Assembly: GCA_903907305.1 (NCBI GenBank)
Contig: CAIVNT010000645.1
Coordinates: forward strand, 1-8,432
From: an uncultured Ignavibacteriota bacterium
Lineage (GTDB): Bacteria; Bacteroidota; Ignavibacteria; UBA10030; UBA8401
Reading direction: 5' to 3'
DNA: 8,432 nt
Under the pieces are notes generated by a model that saw only the letters and a program-made list of their open reading frames with translations, did not search any database and was not told the DNA's origin. The position numbers and the translations under genes were made by a program. Shown one piece after another: positions 6,515 to 8,432 of the stretch; the stretch's first letter is position 1, and every line of letters starts with the position of its first letter.

Positions 6515-6543
6515 TTGACAAACGGCAGGAATGTAAGTACTAT
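6515..6543 (+). promoter_or_regulatory. Sigma-70-type promoter for the M20 peptidase gene
   Basis: TTGACA (6515-6520), 17 bases, then TACTAT (6538-6543), which matches TATAAT at four of six positions including the key A2 and T6. The start of transcription would be near 6550, giving a short leader of about 20 nt to the ATG at 6570 or 32 nt to the ATG at 6582. Confidence 0.7.
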
Positions 6544-6569
6544 CCATTGAAATTTTTCTTTCTCACTAA

Positions 6570-7700
6570 ATGATAACTGTAATGAATCTTACTTCTACTG
6601 CATCTAAAGAACTCATAGATCTTTTCCTTTCGCTTGCAACAATTGACGGCATTTCTCTTCATGAACGGAATATTGCCGATCATGTTAAAACACTCCTCCA
6701 AAAAAATAATATCAAGGTAATCGAAGACGGCACCGGTGCCAAGATCAACGGCAATACAGGCAATCTTATTTGCTTTCCTCCGCATTATGATGCTTCAAAA
6801 CCTGCAATTGCATTATGTGCACATCTGGATACTGTCACTCCCACGAAAGATCTTAAACCGATTGTAACGGATGAGCGTATCTCCAGCGACGGCACAACCA
6901 TCCTGGGCGGAGACAATAGAGAAGGACTTTCTATTCTTCTTTCCGTAATGATGAACCTCCAATCGATCACCTCTCCGGTAAAAAATTTTATTTGCGTCTT
7001 CACCGTTGGAGAAGAACTAGGAATGTATGGTGCGAACCATGTTGATCTTTCCCCCTACAATGTTACAGAAGCGTACGTATTTGATTGTTCCAAACGACCC
7101 GGCATCTATATTAAGGATTGCGCCGGCTGCATGATCTTCACGGCGAAATTTCACGGAAAATCAGCGCACGCCGGAGTTGCACCCGAACAAGGGATCAATG
7201 CGATCGCGCTCTCGTCGAAAGCGATCTCCAGTGTGCGCTTCGGCCGAATCGATGAAGAGACCACATCGAACATCGGCAGGATCACCGGGGGCGGCGCAAC
7301 AAATGTCGTTCCGAATGAAGTAGTGATCGACGGCGAGGTCCGTTCATTCACAAAAGAGAAGATCGAGCATCAGTTCAACATCATCAAAGAGGGATTCCAG
7401 CAGTCATTGAATGGAATCGGAACATACAGCATCACCAGCGAGATGGATTTCCATCCGTATGTTCTGGACGCCAATACGTCCATCGTAAAGACGGTCGAAA
7501 AAGCGATCAGCGCAGCGGGACTCCGCCCCGAAGGGATCCGCTACACGGGAGGAAGCGACGCCAATTCCTATAATGCAAAAGGAATACCATCAGTGAACAT
7601 CGGAATCGGCGCACAAAAACCACACGCTTTCGAAGAATTTATTTTAATTGAAGACCTGATCATTTCTAAGGAGATCGCCATTGCACTCATTAAAGAATAA
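6570..7700 (+). CDS. M20-family metallopeptidase, peptidase T-like
   Basis: This 376-residue protein has the full M20 two-zinc site. It shows AHLDTV with His85 and Asp87, bridging Asp115 in GGDNREG (113-119), general base Glu148 and metal ligand Glu149 in VGEELG (146-151), Asp172 in VFDCS, and a late His352 in QKPHAFEE. The dimerisation/lid domain lies between, with KSAHAGVAPEQG and GGATNVVPN. It resembles peptidase T-like aminopeptidases of the Bacillus YqjE type, which cleave short peptides in the cytosol; no signal peptide is seen. The exact substrate is unknown. An in-frame ATG at 6582 (MNLTSTASKEL) is an equally good start, since neither has a clear ribosome binding site. Its last 20 nt overlap the cyanophycinase-like gene. 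GC content rises sharply within the gene (about 35% at 6601-6720, 58% at 7201-7320). Confidence 0.92.
   Translation: MITVMNLTSTASKELIDLFLSLATIDGISLHERNIADHVKTLLQKNNIKVIEDGTGAKINGNTGNLICFPPHYDASKPAIALCAHLDTVTPTKDLKPIVTDERISSDGTTILGGDNREGLSILLSVMMNLQSITSPVKNFICVFTVGEELGMYGANHVDLSPYNVTEAYVFDCSKRPGIYIKDCAGCMIFTAKFHGKSAHAGVAPEQGINAIALSSKAISSVRFGRIDEETTSNIGRITGGGATNVVPNEVVIDGEVRSFTKEKIEHQFNIIKEGFQQSLNGIGTYSITSEMDFHPYVLDANTSIVKTVEKAISAAGLRPEGIRYTGGSDANSYNAKGIPSVNIGIGAQKPHAFEEFILIEDLIISKEIAIALIKE
7668..7673 (+). promoter_or_regulatory. Ribosome binding site inside the M20 gene, for the cyanophycinase-like gene
   Basis: AAGGAG is followed by seven bases and TTG at 7681. It lies within the last codons of the M20 gene and supports the TTG start and translational coupling. 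Confidence 0.7.
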
Positions 7701-8432
7701 ACTCGTCCTGTTCGTATCACTGATCTCACTGCTGCCGGCATTCTCGTCCGCAGCGAATACTTCCAAAGGCCATTTGGTGATCATCGGCGGCGGATCACGG
7801 ACCGATGAGATCATGAAGAAGTTCGTCGATCTCGCAGGCGGTTCGAAAGCAACGGTCGTTGTTTTCCCGATGGCCAGTTCTATCGCCGAAACGGTCGGAA
7901 TCGATCAGTCCGCAGAGATCGCAGGGCTTGGAGTTTCACGATCATTCTTTTTAAATATCAGCCGTCAGCAAGCGGATAACGATTCCATCGTTGCGCTGAT
8001 AAAGGATGTGACCGGTATTTTTTTCTCCGGTGGCGATCAGGTGTTATTGATGAACGCTCTTCTCGGGTCAAAAATGGAAAAACGGATCAAAGAGATATGG
8101 CGTAACGGCGGTGTTGTCGGCGGAACAAGCGCGGGAGCCGCAGTGATGAGCGAAGTGATGATCACCGGAGAGGAACTGCTGAACAAAGATAAAGACGCTT
8201 CATTCCACACATTGCTCAAAGGAAACGTGGAACACAAAACAGGATTTGGCTTCATTACCGAAGCGATCATCGATCAGCATTTCGTCGTACGGAAACGCCA
8301 CAATCGTCTGCTCGTGAAAATGCTGGAGTTCCCCTCTCTGCTCGGTGTTGCCATCGACGAATCAACATCGATCATCGTTGAGCCGGACCAGACATTCACG
8401 GTACTTGGTGAGAGTGTGGTTCTTGTTTACAA
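7681..8432 (+). CDS. Secreted cyanophycinase-like serine peptidase (family S51), C-terminus cut by window edge
   Basis: The frame from TTG 7681 is open for 250 codons to the window edge. A signal peptide is clear: basic start (HSLKNK), hydrophobic core (about residues 8-20) and a likely cleavage after SSA near residue 24. The mature part starts KGHLVIIGGGSRTDEI, typical of cyanophycinases. The nucleophile is Ser150 in GGTSAGAAVMS (147-157), with SGGDQ at 116-120 and DQHF (198-201) followed by a basic RKRHNRLL. Ser150, His200 and Glu227 (VAIDEST) fit the known triad, and the His-Glu spacing of 27 equals that of Synechocystis CphB. CphB hydrolyses cyanophycin to beta-Asp-Arg dipeptides; secreted relatives act on external polymer. 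Related S51 enzymes have other isopeptide or acidic-peptide substrates, so cyanophycin is only a likely substrate. The start overlaps the M20 gene by 20 nt and has AAGGAG upstream. Confidence 0.88.
   Translation, partial: MHSLKNKLVLFVSLISLLPAFSSAANTSKGHLVIIGGGSRTDEIMKKFVDLAGGSKATVVVFPMASSIAETVGIDQSAEIAGLGVSRSFFLNISRQQADNDSIVALIKDVTGIFFSGGDQVLLMNALLGSKMEKRIKEIWRNGGVVGGTSAGAAVMSEVMITGEELLNKDKDASFHTLLKGNVEHKTGFGFITEAIIDQHFVVRKRHNRLLVKMLEFPSLLGVAIDESTSIIVEPDQTFTVLGESVVLVY

Larger units (their letters stand above)
6409..6569. other. 161-nt divergent intergenic region
   Basis: This AT-rich gap separates sppA (minus strand) from the M20 peptidase (plus strand). It holds one clear promoter in each direction, with the two -35 hexamers 33 bp apart back to back. 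I found no terminator and no small gene in it. Confidence 0.75.

Noticed and set aside
6540..6785. 81-codon minus-strand frame at the start of the M20 gene
   Set aside because: It is antisense to the conserved N-terminal part of the M20 peptidase and shows no recognisable domain.

Overview
The window looks like ordinary chromosome from a bacterium of the Bacteroidota/Chlorobiota/Ignavibacteriota (FCB) group, most likely near Ignavibacteria. This is an inference. It rests on a 31-residue AURKAIP1/COX24-type basic protein (typical of that group), an IHF-like HU protein downstream of a short SppA, and an EF-G-like second translocase paralogue. Against a typical Bacteroidetes genome, several genes have strong Shine-Dalgarno sequences, and one promoter is a perfect TTGACA-N17-TATAAT rather than the -33/-7 type. 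No rRNA, tRNA, CRISPR array, insertion sequence or prophage gene was seen.

Layout. Positions 1-6408 are one long run of minus-strand genes. In transcription order (right to left) they are: sppA (membrane signal peptide peptidase), an HU/IHF-like DNA-binding protein, a zinc-ribbon/TPR membrane protein, the 31-aa COX24-type protein, a strong intrinsic terminator, a YtxH-family protein, a DUF948 (YtxG-like) protein, an EF-G-like GTPase, and a Wzx-like polysaccharide flippase that runs off the left edge. Spacing within this run is tight (3 to 40 nt), apart from 115 nt around the terminator and 90 nt before the EF-G-like gene. Positions 6409-6569 are a divergent promoter region. To its right, on the plus strand, an M20-family aminopeptidase overlaps a secreted cyanophycinase-like S51 peptidase that runs off the right edge.

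How the genes fit together. The first minus-strand unit (sppA, hup, zinc-ribbon TPR, COX24-type) combines membrane proteolysis, nucleoid structure and a probable ribosome-associated peptide. The second (ytxH, DUF948, EF-G-like, flippase) combines small single-pass membrane or coiled-coil proteins with a translation-factor paralogue. The plus-strand pair looks catabolic: an exported acidic/isopeptide-type peptidase and a cytosolic metallo-aminopeptidase. No clearly new multi-gene system is visible. The most informative observations are a gene that appears to start at CTG straight after the tandem stop codons of hup, the very short COX24-type gene, the near-ideal divergent promoters, and a compositional break inside the M20 gene.
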